NCBI GenBank assembly: GCA_021463505.1 | Contig: JAJTYR010000013.1 | Coordinates: 1 to 64,000 of the forward strand | Length of the DNA stretch: 64,000 nucleotides | Direction: 5' to 3' | Source: Burkholderiaceae bacterium | GTDB taxonomy: Bacteria > Pseudomonadota > Gammaproteobacteria > Burkholderiales > Burkholderiaceae_E | In this document: positions 10,688 to 20,129 of the stretch, one piece after another | How positions within the stretch are numbered: the first letter of the stretch is position 1 | Layout of the letters: the number at the start of each line of letters is the position of its first letter | Notes under the pieces: generated by a model | The model's database searches: none | What the model was told of the DNA's origin: nothing | What the model saw: only the letters and a program-made list of their open reading frames with translations | Position numbers and translations under genes: made by a program

Positions 10688-11185
10688 TCAACTCAGGACG
10701 TAGGAGGCGCAACCGGTCGCGATCAGCAGGCCGGCGTCGTTCTTCAGCGTCATCTGCGTCGAACCGATCCGTCCGCCCAGGCGGGTGATCCGCGTCACCG
10801 CGTGGAAGCGCGTACCGATCCCCTGGCGCAGGAAGTCGATGCGCAGGTCGATGGTTCCGATACGCGCGAAGCGGTGCATCACCTGCGCGGCGGGTTCGTC
10901 GCGATGCTTGTCGGCGATCGCGCACATCAGCGCGAAACCGCCAGCTGCGTCGAGTACCGCGGAAGTCACGCCTCCGTGCAGCCGGCCGGAGAGGAAGTTG
11001 CCGACGAGTTCGGGGCGCATCTCGAAGCGCACGCGCGGCTCGGCCGGATCGAACGACTCGATGGTGAATCCGAGGATGCGGTTGAACGGGATCCGCTGTT
11101 CGAACACGTCGCGCAGGGCGGCCTCGAAGCGCTGCTGGTCCTCGGGCGGGCGCGGCGGCAGGGGCTGGCTGGTCGTCGCCATCAT
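10688..11185 (-). CDS. PaaI/hotdog-fold thioesterase family protein
   Basis: 165 aa; GNFLSGRLHGGVTSAVLDAAGGFALM. Confidence 0.85.
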   Translation of the reverse strand: MMATTSQPLPPRPPEDQQRFEAALRDVFEQRIPFNRILGFTIESFDPAEPRVRFEMRPELVGNFLSGRLHGGVTSAVLDAAGGFALMCAIADKHRDEPAAQVMHRFARIGTIDLRIDFLRQGIGTRFHAVTRITRLGGRIGSTQMTLKNDAGLLIATGCASYVLS

Positions 11186-11964
11186 CGTCCCCTGAAGACC
11201 GGGGTGCGCCGCTGCAGGAACGCTGCGACCCCCTCGGCGAAATCCTCGGTGCGGCCGGCCTCGCTCTGCAGCGACGCCTCGAGTTCGAGTTGCGCGGGCA
11301 GTTCGTGCGCCGGGCTTTCGTTCAGGGCCCGCTTGATCAGCGCGATCGCGCGCGAGGGTTGCCCGGCAAGCCGTGCGGCGAGCTGGCGAGCCTGCGGCAT
11401 CAGCTCGCCGTCGTCGAACACCTTCCAGACCAGGCCGAAGCGCTCGGCGGCGGCCGCGTCGATCGGCTCGGCCAGCAGTGCCATCGCCCGCGCGCGCGCG
11501 TCGCCCGCGTAGCGTGGCAGGAACCAGGTGCTGCCAGCGTCCGGCACCAGGCCGATGCGCGCGAACGCCTGCACGAAGGACGCCGAGCGTGCTGCGAGCA
11601 CGATGTCGCCGGCCAGCGCGATGCTCATGCCGGCGCCGGCCGCCGGCCCGTTGACCGCGCAGATCACCGCCTTGGGCATCGATCGCATCGCGAGGATCAC
11701 CGGGTGGTAGCGCCTGCGCAGCAGCTCGCCGAGATCGAGCGAGGGGCTGGGCGGCACCGACGCGAGGTCGGCGCCCGACGAGAAGCCGCGCCCGGCGCCG
11801 GTGACCAGCACCGCGCGCACCGTCTCGTCGGCGGCCGCGCGCTCGAGGGCGTCGCGCAGCGCGCCGATCAACGCGTCGTTCAGCGCGTTGAGCACCTCCG
11901 GGCGGTTCAGCGTGATCGTCGCGATTCCCTCGCCGGATTCGTACATCACGGGCGGCGCAGTCAT
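11182..11964 (-). CDS. Enoyl-CoA hydratase/isomerase
   Basis: 260 aa; GAGRGFSSGADLA, AVNGPAAGAGMSIALAGDIVLAA. Confidence 0.92.
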   Translation of the reverse strand: MTAPPVMYESGEGIATITLNRPEVLNALNDALIGALRDALERAAADETVRAVLVTGAGRGFSSGADLASVPPSPSLDLGELLRRRYHPVILAMRSMPKAVICAVNGPAAGAGMSIALAGDIVLAARSASFVQAFARIGLVPDAGSTWFLPRYAGDARARAMALLAEPIDAAAAERFGLVWKVFDDGELMPQARQLAARLAGQPSRAIALIKRALNESPAHELPAQLELEASLQSEAGRTEDFAEGVAAFLQRRTPVFRGR

Positions 11965-11986
11965 CGAAGTGTCCTTTCCGGTGCGT

Positions 11987-12163
11987 TCAGAGCATGCCGA
12001 GCTGGCGTGCCGCGAGGTCGTTCAGCACCTCTTCGGCGCCGCCGCCGATCATCATCACCTTCACCTCGCGGTAGATCCGCTCGACGCGGGTGCCGCGCAT
12101 GTACCCGGCTCCGCCGAGGATCTGGACCGCCTCGTCGGCGCAATCGCGCATCACGCGCGCCGC
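11987..12163 (-). pseudogene. C-terminal remnant of an acyl-CoA dehydrogenase
   Basis: Reverse-strand translation reads AARVMRDCADEAVQILGGAGYMRGTRVERIYREVKVMMIGGGAEEVLNDLAARQLGML*, an ACAD C-terminus with no matching N-terminus; the frame runs into unrelated sequence at about 12164. Confidence 0.88.
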
Positions 12164-12214
12164 CCGGCGAGCAGGCGGGATCGAAGCAGTTCGCGAGGGA
12201 GTCGGGGGCGCGAT

Positions 12215-14191
12215 TCATGCGTTGTTCAGTTCCGGGTCGATGCGCACCAGCAGCGCCCCGGGCGCGACCTGCGCGCCCACGCGCGCGCCGATTTCGGCGA
12301 TGCGCCCATCGATCGGGGCATCGACGCGGTGTTGCATCTTCATCGCCTCGATCTCGAGCAGCGGCTGTCCGGCGCAGACCCGGTCGCCGGCGGCGATCGA
12401 CACGGCGGCGACCTGGCCGTGCATCGTCGCGCGCACTTCCCCGCTGGCACCGACGGCGGCGCGCCGCGGGGGCAGCGCCGACACGTCGGCAAACCCGGCG
12501 CAGACGCCGTCGAAGTCGAGCCAGCCGGCGAGTACGCCGCCGTCGCGGCGCCAGCGCGCGTGCGCGCGCACGGCCCGGCCGTCGACCTCGATGCGATCGT
12601 CGGCGTCGATCGCGACCCGATGCTGGTGCTCGCCGACCGTGATCCGGTAGCCGCCAGCCTCAGGGACGACGCGCGCCTGCCACTGCGTGTTGCCGCAGGC
12701 CAGCGAGGCGATCTGGGTGCGCGGACCGGTCGACGACCACTCGGCCAGCGCGCCGTGCACACGCGCGTGCGCGCGAGCCCACAGCGCGGTGGCCGCCGCC
12801 TGCCAGCGCGAATCGGCTCGCGGCGCGGGCCAGAGCGTCGCCGCCGCATCGACCCAGCTGGTCGACAGCCGGGCCTGCGCGAACTCCGGCGCATCCAGGC
12901 ACGCAAGCAGGAACTGCCGATTGGTCGCGAGCCCGAGAATCGACGTACGGGCGACGGCATCGGCGAGCCGGCCGCGTGCCTCGTCGCGATCGCGGCCGAC
13001 GGCGATCAGCTTGGCGATCATCGAGTCGTAGTGGCTCGGCACGTGAGCGCGGACCGCCAGACCGTGGTCGATTCGCAGCTGCGGACTTTCCTCGGGCAGC
13101 CGCCAGGCGAGGATCGCCCCGGCTTGCGGCCTGAAACCGTCGAAGGCGTCCTCCGCGCACAACCGCGCCTCGATCGCGTGCCCCTGCAGGCGCACGTCAT
13201 CCTGACGCAGCGGCAGGGGTTCGCCGCGTGCGATGCGCAACTGCAGCTCGACCAGATCCAGCCCGGTGACCGCCTCGGTGACCGGATGCTCGACCTGCAG
13301 TCGCGTGTTCACCTCGAGGAAATGGAATCGGCCCTCGGTGTCGAGCAGGAATTCCACCGTGCCCGCGCCGACGTAGCCGGCGGCGAGCGCCAGCTTCACC
13401 GCGGCGTCGCCGAGGGCCGCGCGAAGGCTCGGCGTCACGCCGGGCGCGGGCGCCTCTTCGATGATCTTCTGGTGGCGCCGCTGGGTCGAGCAGTCACGTT
13501 CGCCGAGGTGGATGCACTGGCCGAAGCGGTCGGCCAGCACCTGCACTTCGACGTGCCGTGCGCGATGAACCAGGCGCTCGAGCAGCAGTTCGCCACTGCC
13601 GAAGGCCGCCATGGCCTCGCGGCGTGCCGCCTCACGGGCCGCCTCGAACTCCGGCAGCGCGTCGACCCGACGCATGCCGCGCCCGCCGCCGCCGGCGGCC
13701 GCCTTGATCATCAACGGCGTGCCGAGTTCGACCGCTGCGCGCGCCAGCGCTGCCGGTGACTGATCGTTGCCCTCGTAGCCAGGCAGGCACGGCACGCCGA
13801 TGCGCTCGGCGAGGCGCCGTGCGGTGCGCTTGTCGCCAAGCCGTTCGATCGCGCCGGCAGGCGGGCCCACGAAGACCAGGCCGGCTGCGTCGCAGGCGCG
13901 CGCGAACGCGGGATTCTCGGACAGGAATCCATAGCCCGGGTGCACCGCCTGCGCGCCGCTCGTCGTGCAGGCCGCGAGCAGGCGTTCGATGCAGAGGTAG
14001 CTCTCCTGCGCAGGCGCCGGACCGATCGCCACCGCGGTGTCGGCCAGCGCGACGTGGCGTGCCCCGCGGTCGGCCTCGGAGTAGACGGCCACGGTGCGCA
14101 GGCCCATCGCGCGTGCGCTGCGCAGAATGCGGCAGGCGATCTCGCCGCGATTGGCGACCAGCAGCGTATCGAAGCTCACGCGCTCGCTCAC
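12215..14191 (-). CDS. Acyl-CoA carboxylase alpha subunit (biotin carboxylase + BCCP; methylcrotonyl/geranyl-CoA carboxylase type)
   Basis: GTG start overlapping the upstream stop (GTGA); LLVANRGEIACRILRSARAMG, biotin motif EAMKM. Confidence 0.93.
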   Translation of the reverse strand: MSERVSFDTLLVANRGEIACRILRSARAMGLRTVAVYSEADRGARHVALADTAVAIGPAPAQESYLCIERLLAACTTSGAQAVHPGYGFLSENPAFARACDAAGLVFVGPPAGAIERLGDKRTARRLAERIGVPCLPGYEGNDQSPAALARAAVELGTPLMIKAAAGGGGRGMRRVDALPEFEAAREAARREAMAAFGSGELLLERLVHRARHVEVQVLADRFGQCIHLGERDCSTQRRHQKIIEEAPAPGVTPSLRAALGDAAVKLALAAGYVGAGTVEFLLDTEGRFHFLEVNTRLQVEHPVTEAVTGLDLVELQLRIARGEPLPLRQDDVRLQGHAIEARLCAEDAFDGFRPQAGAILAWRLPEESPQLRIDHGLAVRAHVPSHYDSMIAKLIAVGRDRDEARGRLADAVARTSILGLATNRQFLLACLDAPEFAQARLSTSWVDAAATLWPAPRADSRWQAAATALWARAHARVHGALAEWSSTGPRTQIASLACGNTQWQARVVPEAGGYRITVGEHQHRVAIDADDRIEVDGRAVRAHARWRRDGGVLAGWLDFDGVCAGFADVSALPPRRAAVGASGEVRATMHGQVAAVSIAAGDRVCAGQPLLEIEAMKMQHRVDAPIDGRIAEIGARVGAQVAPGALLVRIDPELNNA

Positions 14192-15336
14192 TGGCGCGGC
14201 AGGATGCCCATCGTCTTCGCGATGATGCCCAGCATCACCTCGTCGGCGCCTCCGCCGATCGAGGCCAGGCGGGAATCGCGCCAATAGCGGTTCACGCGCG
14301 TGTCTTCGACGTACCCCATGCCGCCGCAGAACTGCACGCACCAGTCGGCCACCTCGCGCGACATCCGTGCGGCCTTCAGCTTGGCCATCGACGCGAGCTG
14401 CGTCACGTCGGTGCCGCCGACGTAGAGCTCGACCGCACGATGGAGCAGCGCGCGCACCGCCTCGACCTCGGCGTTCAGTTCGGCGAGCTTGAAGTGGATG
14501 AACTGGTTCGCCAGCAGCGGCTGGCCGAACGCTTCGCGCTCGCGCAGGTAGGTGATCGTTTCGGCGAGGATCTCGCTGGCGGCCAGCGAATTGGCCGCCG
14601 CCCACAGGCGCTCCTCCTGGAACTGCATCATCTGGTAGGCAAAGCCCATGCCTTCCTCGCCGATGCGGTAGCGCTGCGGCACGCGCACGTCGTCGAAGAA
14701 GATCTGCGCGGTGTCGGACGAGCGCATGCCCGCCTTCACCAGCTTGCGTGCCACTGCGATGCCCGGGGTGTCCATCGGCACGCAGATCAGCGTCTTGTTC
14801 CGGTGCGCCGCACCCTCGGAGGTGTTCGCGAGCAGGCACATCCAGTCGGCCTGCGTGCCGCTGGTGGTCCACATCTTGCCGCCGCGGATGACGTAGTCGG
14901 CGCCATCCTTGCGCGCCGCGGTGCGGATCGAGGCAACGTCGGAGCCGGCACCGACTTCGGACACGCCCAGGCAGGCGACCAGGTCGCCGGCGATCGACGG
15001 TGCGAGGAATTCGCGCTTGAGCGCGTCGGAGCCGAAGCGCGCCAGCGCCGGCGTGGCCATGTCGGTCTGCACGCCGATCGCCATCGGCACGCCGCCGCAG
15101 CGCGCGTGCCCGAGCGCCTCGGCGATCGCCACCGAGTACGAGTAATCGAGCCCGGCACCGCCGTACTCGACCGGTTTGGTGACGCCGAGAAAGCCGAGCC
15201 GGCCCATCTTGCGGAACAGCTCGCGCGCCGGGAACGTGCCGGCGGCCTCCCATTCGTCGACGTGCGGGTTGACCTCGGCGTCGAGGAAGCGCCGCAGCGA
15301 ATCCTGCAACTGGAGGTGCTGTTCGGTGTAGATCAT
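14188..15336 (-). CDS. Acyl-CoA dehydrogenase (citronellyl-CoA dehydrogenase-like)
   Basis: MIYTEQHLQLQDSLRRFLDAEVNPHVDEWEAAG..., VSEVGAGSDVASIRT, CGGMGYVEDTRVNRYWRD. Confidence 0.9.
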   Translation of the reverse strand: MIYTEQHLQLQDSLRRFLDAEVNPHVDEWEAAGTFPARELFRKMGRLGFLGVTKPVEYGGAGLDYSYSVAIAEALGHARCGGVPMAIGVQTDMATPALARFGSDALKREFLAPSIAGDLVACLGVSEVGAGSDVASIRTAARKDGADYVIRGGKMWTTSGTQADWMCLLANTSEGAAHRNKTLICVPMDTPGIAVARKLVKAGMRSSDTAQIFFDDVRVPQRYRIGEEGMGFAYQMMQFQEERLWAAANSLAASEILAETITYLREREAFGQPLLANQFIHFKLAELNAEVEAVRALLHRAVELYVGGTDVTQLASMAKLKAARMSREVADWCVQFCGGMGYVEDTRVNRYWRDSRLASIGGGADEVMLGIIAKTMGILPRQ

Positions 15337-15389
15337 CGGGCGTGCTCCTGCACGGATCGGATCGATGTCGAGGTGGGGTCGGGGGGTGG

Positions 15390-17003
15390 CTACGGGCGGG
15401 CGACGCCGAAACTGAGCGGGCGCAATTCGCGGCGGCCCGCCTCGGCGCAGGTGTCGAGCACGAAGCCGAGCAGCCTGCGGGTGTCGCGCGGGTCGATGAC
15501 GCCGTCGTCGAGCAGGCGGGCGCTGGTGTGCAGTGCGCCGGACTGGCGTTCGAAGTTCTCGACGATGCGCCGCCCGAGTGCGTCGAGCTTCGCCGTGTCG
15601 GCCGGTTCGCCGCGACGGCGCGCAGTGGCCTCGGTGACCAGGCGCATCGTGAGCGCCGCCTGCTCGCCGCCCATCACGGCGGTGCGCGCGTTGGGCCACG
15701 AGAACACGAACCGGGGTCCGAACGCGCGCCCGCACATGCCGTAGTTGCCCGCGCCGAACGAGGCGCCGCAGTGAATCGTGACCGCGGGCACGCTCGCATT
15801 GGCCACCGCCTGGATCATTTTCGAGCCGTGCTTGATCATGCCGGCCTGTTCGCTTGCGCGCCCGACGATGTAGCCGGTGGTGTTCTGCAGGTAGACGAGC
15901 GCCGCGCCGCTCTGGCAGCAGGCCTGGATGAAGTGGGTCGCCTTGTTGCTGCCGGCCGGATCGAGCGGGCCATTGTTGGTGACGACGCCGATGCGGTGTC
16001 CGTGCAGTTCGGCGTGGCCGCAGACGGTCTGCGGACCGTGGTCGGGCTGGAACTCCAGGAAGTCGGAGCCGTCGACGATGCGCGCGACGACTTCGCGCAT
16101 GTCGAACGGCTGCCGGAAGTCGAGCGGCACCACGCCGGCGAGTTCGTCGGGGTCGAAGCGCGGCTCCTCGAAGGCGGCGAGCCGCGGCTCGCGCGAGAAT
16201 CCGAGCCGCCCGACCACTTCGCGCGCAATGCGGATCGCGTCCGTGTCGTCCTGCGCGAGGTACTCGCCGAGCCCGGAGACCGACGTGTGCATCTCCGCGC
16301 CGCCCAGCTCCTCGTCGGTGGCAATCTCGCCGGTGGCCGCGCGCAGCAGCGGAGGACCGGCCAGGAAGGCGCGCGCGCGCCCGCGCACCATGATCACGTG
16401 GTCCGACAGGCCGGGCAGGTAGGCGCCGCCGGCGGTAGAAGAACCGTGAACCACCGCGATCACCGGAATCCCGGCGGCCGACAGTCTGGCGAGGTTGAAG
16501 AACAGCCGGCCGCCCTCGATGAAGTCCTCGACACGGTAGCGCAGCAGATTCGCGCCGGCCGATTCGATCAGTTGCACGAACGGCAGTCGGTTCTCGAGTG
16601 CGATGGCCTGGGCGCGCAGCATCTTCTCGCGGCCCATGCTCTGGATCGCGCCGGCCTCGATACCCGAGTCGCTTGCGCTCACCACGCAGCGGGTACCCGC
16701 GACGAAACCGATTCCGCAGATGAGTCCGGCGCCGGCCACGCTGCGTTCGGGATCGGCATCGTCGAGCAGGTGGCCGGCCATCGTCGACAATTCGAGCCAC
16801 GGACTGCCGGGGTCGAGCAGGCGCGCCACGCGCTCGCGCGGCAGCAGCTGGCCGCGGCGTTCGAACAGTGGCGCGGCGCGCGCCGAGGCCGCGCGCGTGC
16901 GCGCTTCGAGCGCGCGCAACTGCTCGACCAGTGCGAGCATCGCCGGGCGCTGCGCGGTGAAGCGAGCGTCGTGCGGATCGATGCGCGAATCGAGGCGTGG
17001 CAT
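15390..17003 (-). CDS. Acyl-CoA carboxylase beta (carboxyltransferase) subunit
   Basis: 538 codons; FVQLIESAGANLL, STAGGAYLPGLSDHVIMVRGRARAFLAGPPLLRAATGEIATDEELGGAEMHTSVSG. Confidence 0.93.
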   Translation of the reverse strand: MPRLDSRIDPHDARFTAQRPAMLALVEQLRALEARTRAASARAAPLFERRGQLLPRERVARLLDPGSPWLELSTMAGHLLDDADPERSVAGAGLICGIGFVAGTRCVVSASDSGIEAGAIQSMGREKMLRAQAIALENRLPFVQLIESAGANLLRYRVEDFIEGGRLFFNLARLSAAGIPVIAVVHGSSTAGGAYLPGLSDHVIMVRGRARAFLAGPPLLRAATGEIATDEELGGAEMHTSVSGLGEYLAQDDTDAIRIAREVVGRLGFSREPRLAAFEEPRFDPDELAGVVPLDFRQPFDMREVVARIVDGSDFLEFQPDHGPQTVCGHAELHGHRIGVVTNNGPLDPAGSNKATHFIQACCQSGAALVYLQNTTGYIVGRASEQAGMIKHGSKMIQAVANASVPAVTIHCGASFGAGNYGMCGRAFGPRFVFSWPNARTAVMGGEQAALTMRLVTEATARRRGEPADTAKLDALGRRIVENFERQSGALHTSARLLDDGVIDPRDTRRLLGFVLDTCAEAGRRELRPLSFGVARP

Positions 17004-17017
17004 GCCGGTGCCCCGGT

Positions 17018-17905
17018 TCAGCGTTCGTCGAGCATGCGCGGCGAACTGGCCAGGTGAAACCCGTCGAAGGCGGCGGTGGCCCGGCTCGCGTGGGTGGGCG
17101 CCCGCGCGGGCCAGGTGTGGCGTGCGTTCGGAACGCCGCCGTCGATGCGGATGCAGGTGCCGGTGATGAAGGCGGCCGCATCGGACAGCAGGAACACGAT
17201 CGCCGCCGACACTTCCGACTCGGTGCCGAGGCGCCGCAGCGGCACGACGTCGCGCAGGCGGCGCAACTGCGCCTGCGTCGCCTCGTCGTAGGTGTCGAGG
17301 CCGCTCGAAGCGATCCAGCCGGGGGCCACGGCGTTCACCCGCACGCCGCTGACGGCCCATTCGCAGGCGGCCGACTCGGTGAAGTTCAGCATGCCGGCAC
17401 GTGCCGCGCCGGAGTGCGCCATGCCGGGCATGCCGTGCCACATGTCGGCGATCATGTTGACGATCGCGCCGCCGTGCGCCTTCATCCACTGCCGCCACGC
17501 CTCGCGTGCCACGAAGAAGCCCCCCGTCAGGTTGGTGCGCACCACGGCGTCCCAGCCTCTGGACGAGATCGATTCGATCGGCGTGGGAAACTGGCCGCCC
17601 GCGTTGTTCACCAGCGCATCGAGTCGCCCGTGGCGGGCGATCACGGCACCGACGGCCGCGGTGACCGCGTCTTCGTCACGGATGTCCACTGGATGGCAGC
17701 TCGCCCGTGCGCCGGCTTCGGCGATCTCGGCCGCCACCGTCTCGAGCTTGTCGACCCTGCGGCCGGCCAGCGCAAGCGACGCACCGAGCGCGGCGAGTTC
17801 GTGCGCCGTGCAGCGGCCGATGCCGGACCCGGCGCCGGTCACCAGCACGACGCGGCCCGCGAAGAGGCCGGGGCGGAAGATCGACCGGTAGGCGGAAGCG
17901 TTCAT
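17018..17905 (-). CDS. SDR family oxidoreductase
   Basis: VVLVTGAGSGIGRCTA, NNAGGQ, INMIADMWHG... SAACEW; start taken at MNASAYRS. Confidence 0.9.
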   Translation of the reverse strand: MNASAYRSIFRPGLFAGRVVLVTGAGSGIGRCTAHELAALGASLALAGRRVDKLETVAAEIAEAGARASCHPVDIRDEDAVTAAVGAVIARHGRLDALVNNAGGQFPTPIESISSRGWDAVVRTNLTGGFFVAREAWRQWMKAHGGAIVNMIADMWHGMPGMAHSGAARAGMLNFTESAACEWAVSGVRVNAVAPGWIASSGLDTYDEATQAQLRRLRDVVPLRRLGTESEVSAAIVFLLSDAAAFITGTCIRIDGGVPNARHTWPARAPTHASRATAAFDGFHLASSPRMLDER

Positions 17906-17987
17906 GACAAGGGGTGATCGAGTGACGTTCGACATTGTGCGTTTCGCGTTCATCGCCCTGCAAGTCCCACGGCGAGGCGTGCAGCCG

Positions 17988-18602
17988 TCAGCGCCGGCGC
18001 CCGTGCGCGAGCAGTCGTTCGCGGATCAGCGCGACGCCTTCGTCCACCGGCAGACTCGCCGGGCAGGGCGTGAGGACGCCGATGGCGCGCCGGCGATGGT
18101 CGAGATACACCGGAACGATCGGCACTCCGGCCGCGCGGGCCACCCGATAGAAGCCGGACTTGAACGGTGCGCCGGCACGTCGCGTGCCCTCGGGTGCGAC
18201 GCCGAACCACAGCGGCAGGCCGCCGGCGAAACGTGCCTGCAGTGCCTCGACCACGCCGTCCGGGCGCGCGCGATCGACCGGTATGCCGCCCAGCCAGGTC
18301 ATGAAGCGGCCGAGCATGCCGCGAAACAGCGTGTGCTTGCCGATGAAGGACACGCGCAGGCCGAGTGCGAACACCGCCGCGACGGCGTGGACGAAGTCCC
18401 AGTTCGACGAATGCGGCGCCACTGCCACCACCGCCCGGTCGAGGTCGGGGATCTCGCCCTCGATGCGCCAGCCGCTCAGTCGCAGCCACGCGAGGCCCAG
18501 GCGGCGCAGCGCACCGTAATCGCGCCGCGGCACGCTGGCGCCGGGTTGCGGCAGCGCTGGCCGTTGTGACTGCGTGGTCCGGGACGCGCTCGGTGTTTGC
18601 AT
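17988..18602 (-). CDS. Lysophospholipid acyltransferase (PlsC-like) family protein
   Basis: APHSSNWDFVHA (HX4D variant), WFGVAPEGTRR, GVPIVPVYLDHRRR. Confidence 0.85.
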   Translation of the reverse strand: MQTPSASRTTQSQRPALPQPGASVPRRDYGALRRLGLAWLRLSGWRIEGEIPDLDRAVVAVAPHSSNWDFVHAVAAVFALGLRVSFIGKHTLFRGMLGRFMTWLGGIPVDRARPDGVVEALQARFAGGLPLWFGVAPEGTRRAGAPFKSGFYRVARAAGVPIVPVYLDHRRRAIGVLTPCPASLPVDEGVALIRERLLAHGRRR

Positions 18603-18610
18603 CACGTCAC

Positions 18611-18616
18611 TATAAT
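18611..18616 (+). promoter_or_regulatory. TATAAT -10-like element in the 21-bp gap between divergent start codons
   Basis: cacgTATAAT-type: gtcacTATAATcgaccgcATG; 7 nt between the box and ATG at 18624. Confidence 0.45.
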
Positions 18617-18623
18617 CGACCGC

Positions 18624-20078
18624 ATGTGCGCCGATCGCGAAGTGCCGCTGTACGTCGACCTGGATGGCAGCGTGCTTCGCGGCGATACCTTGTGGGAGTC
18701 GTTCGCCAGCGCGTTGCGGCGGCACCCGGTGCGCACCGTCACCGCGCTCTTTGCGCTGGCCTCGGGTCGGGCGGCGCTGAAGCGGCGGCTGGCGCAACTG
18801 GGTTCGCCCGAGATCGAGACGCTGCCGCTGCACGAGCGCTTCGTCGCCTGGCTGCGTGAGCAGCGCGCGGCTGGCAGGCGTGTCGTGCTCGCGACCGCTG
18901 CCGATCGTGTGCTGGCCGAGGCGCTGGCCGCGAGGGTGGGCGTGTTCGACCACGTGCTCGCCAGCGACGGGCGCCGCAATCTGAAAGGGCGTCGCAAGCT
19001 CGCGGCGATCCGCGGGGACGCGGGCGGCGCGCCGTTCGACTATTGTGGCAACGGCCCCGAGGACGTCGCGATTTTCGCTGCTGCGCGACGTGCGGTGCTG
19101 GTCGGCGCGTCACCGCGCGTGCAGCGCGCGGCGCAAAGCCAGGCCGAAGTGACGGCGGTGTTCGAGCCGAGGCCGACGCGCCCGCAGCGGCTCGAGTGGT
19201 GGCTGGGCGCGCTGCGTCCGCACCAGTGGCTGAAGAACCTGCTGGTGCTGGTGCCGCTGCTCACCTCGTTTCGCATCGAGGATCCGGCGCTTGGGCGCGT
19301 CGGATTCCTCGCGTTCGTGTCGTTCAGCCTTGCGGCCTCCAGCGGTTACCTGCTCAATGACCTTCTCGACCTCGCCGCCGATCGCGGCCATCCGCGCAAG
19401 CGCGAGCGCGCGTTCGCTGCGGGGCAGTTGTCGGTGCGCAGCGGTTTCGCCGGCTCGGCGGCGCTGCTGCTCGCCTCGCTGGCGATTGCCTGGGTCGTCG
19501 GCGAGCGCTTCATGGCGACGGTGTTCGTCTATCTGGCGATGACCGCGTTCTACTCGGCGTTCGCCCGGCGGGTCGCGCTGCTCGACGTCGCGCTGCTGGC
19601 CGGCCTGTACACGGTGCGCGTGTTCGCGGGCGGCGCAGCCACCGGCATTGCAGTGTCGGTCTGGCTGCTTGCGTTTTCGGTGTTCCTGTTCTTCAGCCTG
19701 GCGCTGCTCAAGCGCTGCGGCGAACTGGTCGCACGGCGCGAGCGCAACGAAGCAACCGGCAAGGGGCGCGGCTACGAGGTGAGCGATCTCGCGGTACTGC
19801 AGTCGCTGGGCATCGCCACGTCGTGCGCGGCGCTGGTGGTGCTCGCGCTGTACGTCCAGGATCCCGACGCGGCGCGCCGTTACGCCTCGCCGCAGGTGCT
19901 GTGGCTGATGCTCTTCGGGCTCCTGGTCTGGCTGGGCCGCCTGTGGCTCGACACCGCGCGCGGTCGGATGCACGACGATCCGCTGGTCTACACGCTGAGC
20001 GATCGCGGCAGTCGCTGGACCGTGTACGGGCTGCTGGTGCTGTTCGGCGTGGCCGCGGCGATCGAACTGCCGGATTGA
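18624..20078 (+). CDS. HAD-like phosphatase domain fused to UbiA-family prenyltransferase
   Basis: PLYVDLDGSVLRGDTLWESF (HAD motif I) followed by LRPHQWLKNLLVLVPLL...SSGYLLNDLLDLAADRGHPRKRERAFAAGQLS (UbiA). Confidence 0.9.
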   Translation: MCADREVPLYVDLDGSVLRGDTLWESFASALRRHPVRTVTALFALASGRAALKRRLAQLGSPEIETLPLHERFVAWLREQRAAGRRVVLATAADRVLAEALAARVGVFDHVLASDGRRNLKGRRKLAAIRGDAGGAPFDYCGNGPEDVAIFAAARRAVLVGASPRVQRAAQSQAEVTAVFEPRPTRPQRLEWWLGALRPHQWLKNLLVLVPLLTSFRIEDPALGRVGFLAFVSFSLAASSGYLLNDLLDLAADRGHPRKRERAFAAGQLSVRSGFAGSAALLLASLAIAWVVGERFMATVFVYLAMTAFYSAFARRVALLDVALLAGLYTVRVFAGGAATGIAVSVWLLAFSVFLFFSLALLKRCGELVARRERNEATGKGRGYEVSDLAVLQSLGIATSCAALVVLALYVQDPDAARRYASPQVLWLMLFGLLVWLGRLWLDTARGRMHDDPLVYTLSDRGSRWTVYGLLVLFGVAAAIELPD

Positions 20079-20129
20079 TGCAAGGCCTTCCTGGATTCGC
20101 AGGCGGCGTTGTCCGGTCTGGTACCCGGA

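Noticed and set aside
12340-12960. Ser/Arg-rich minus-strand ORF overlapping the biotin carboxylase
   Set aside because: Out-of-frame shadow; the authentic frame carries the biotin EAMKM motif.
15337-17181. N-terminal extension of the ACAD ORF (997-aa ORF)
   Set aside because: Out-of-frame translation of the carboxyltransferase gene; conserved ACAD sequence starts at MIYTEQHL (15336).
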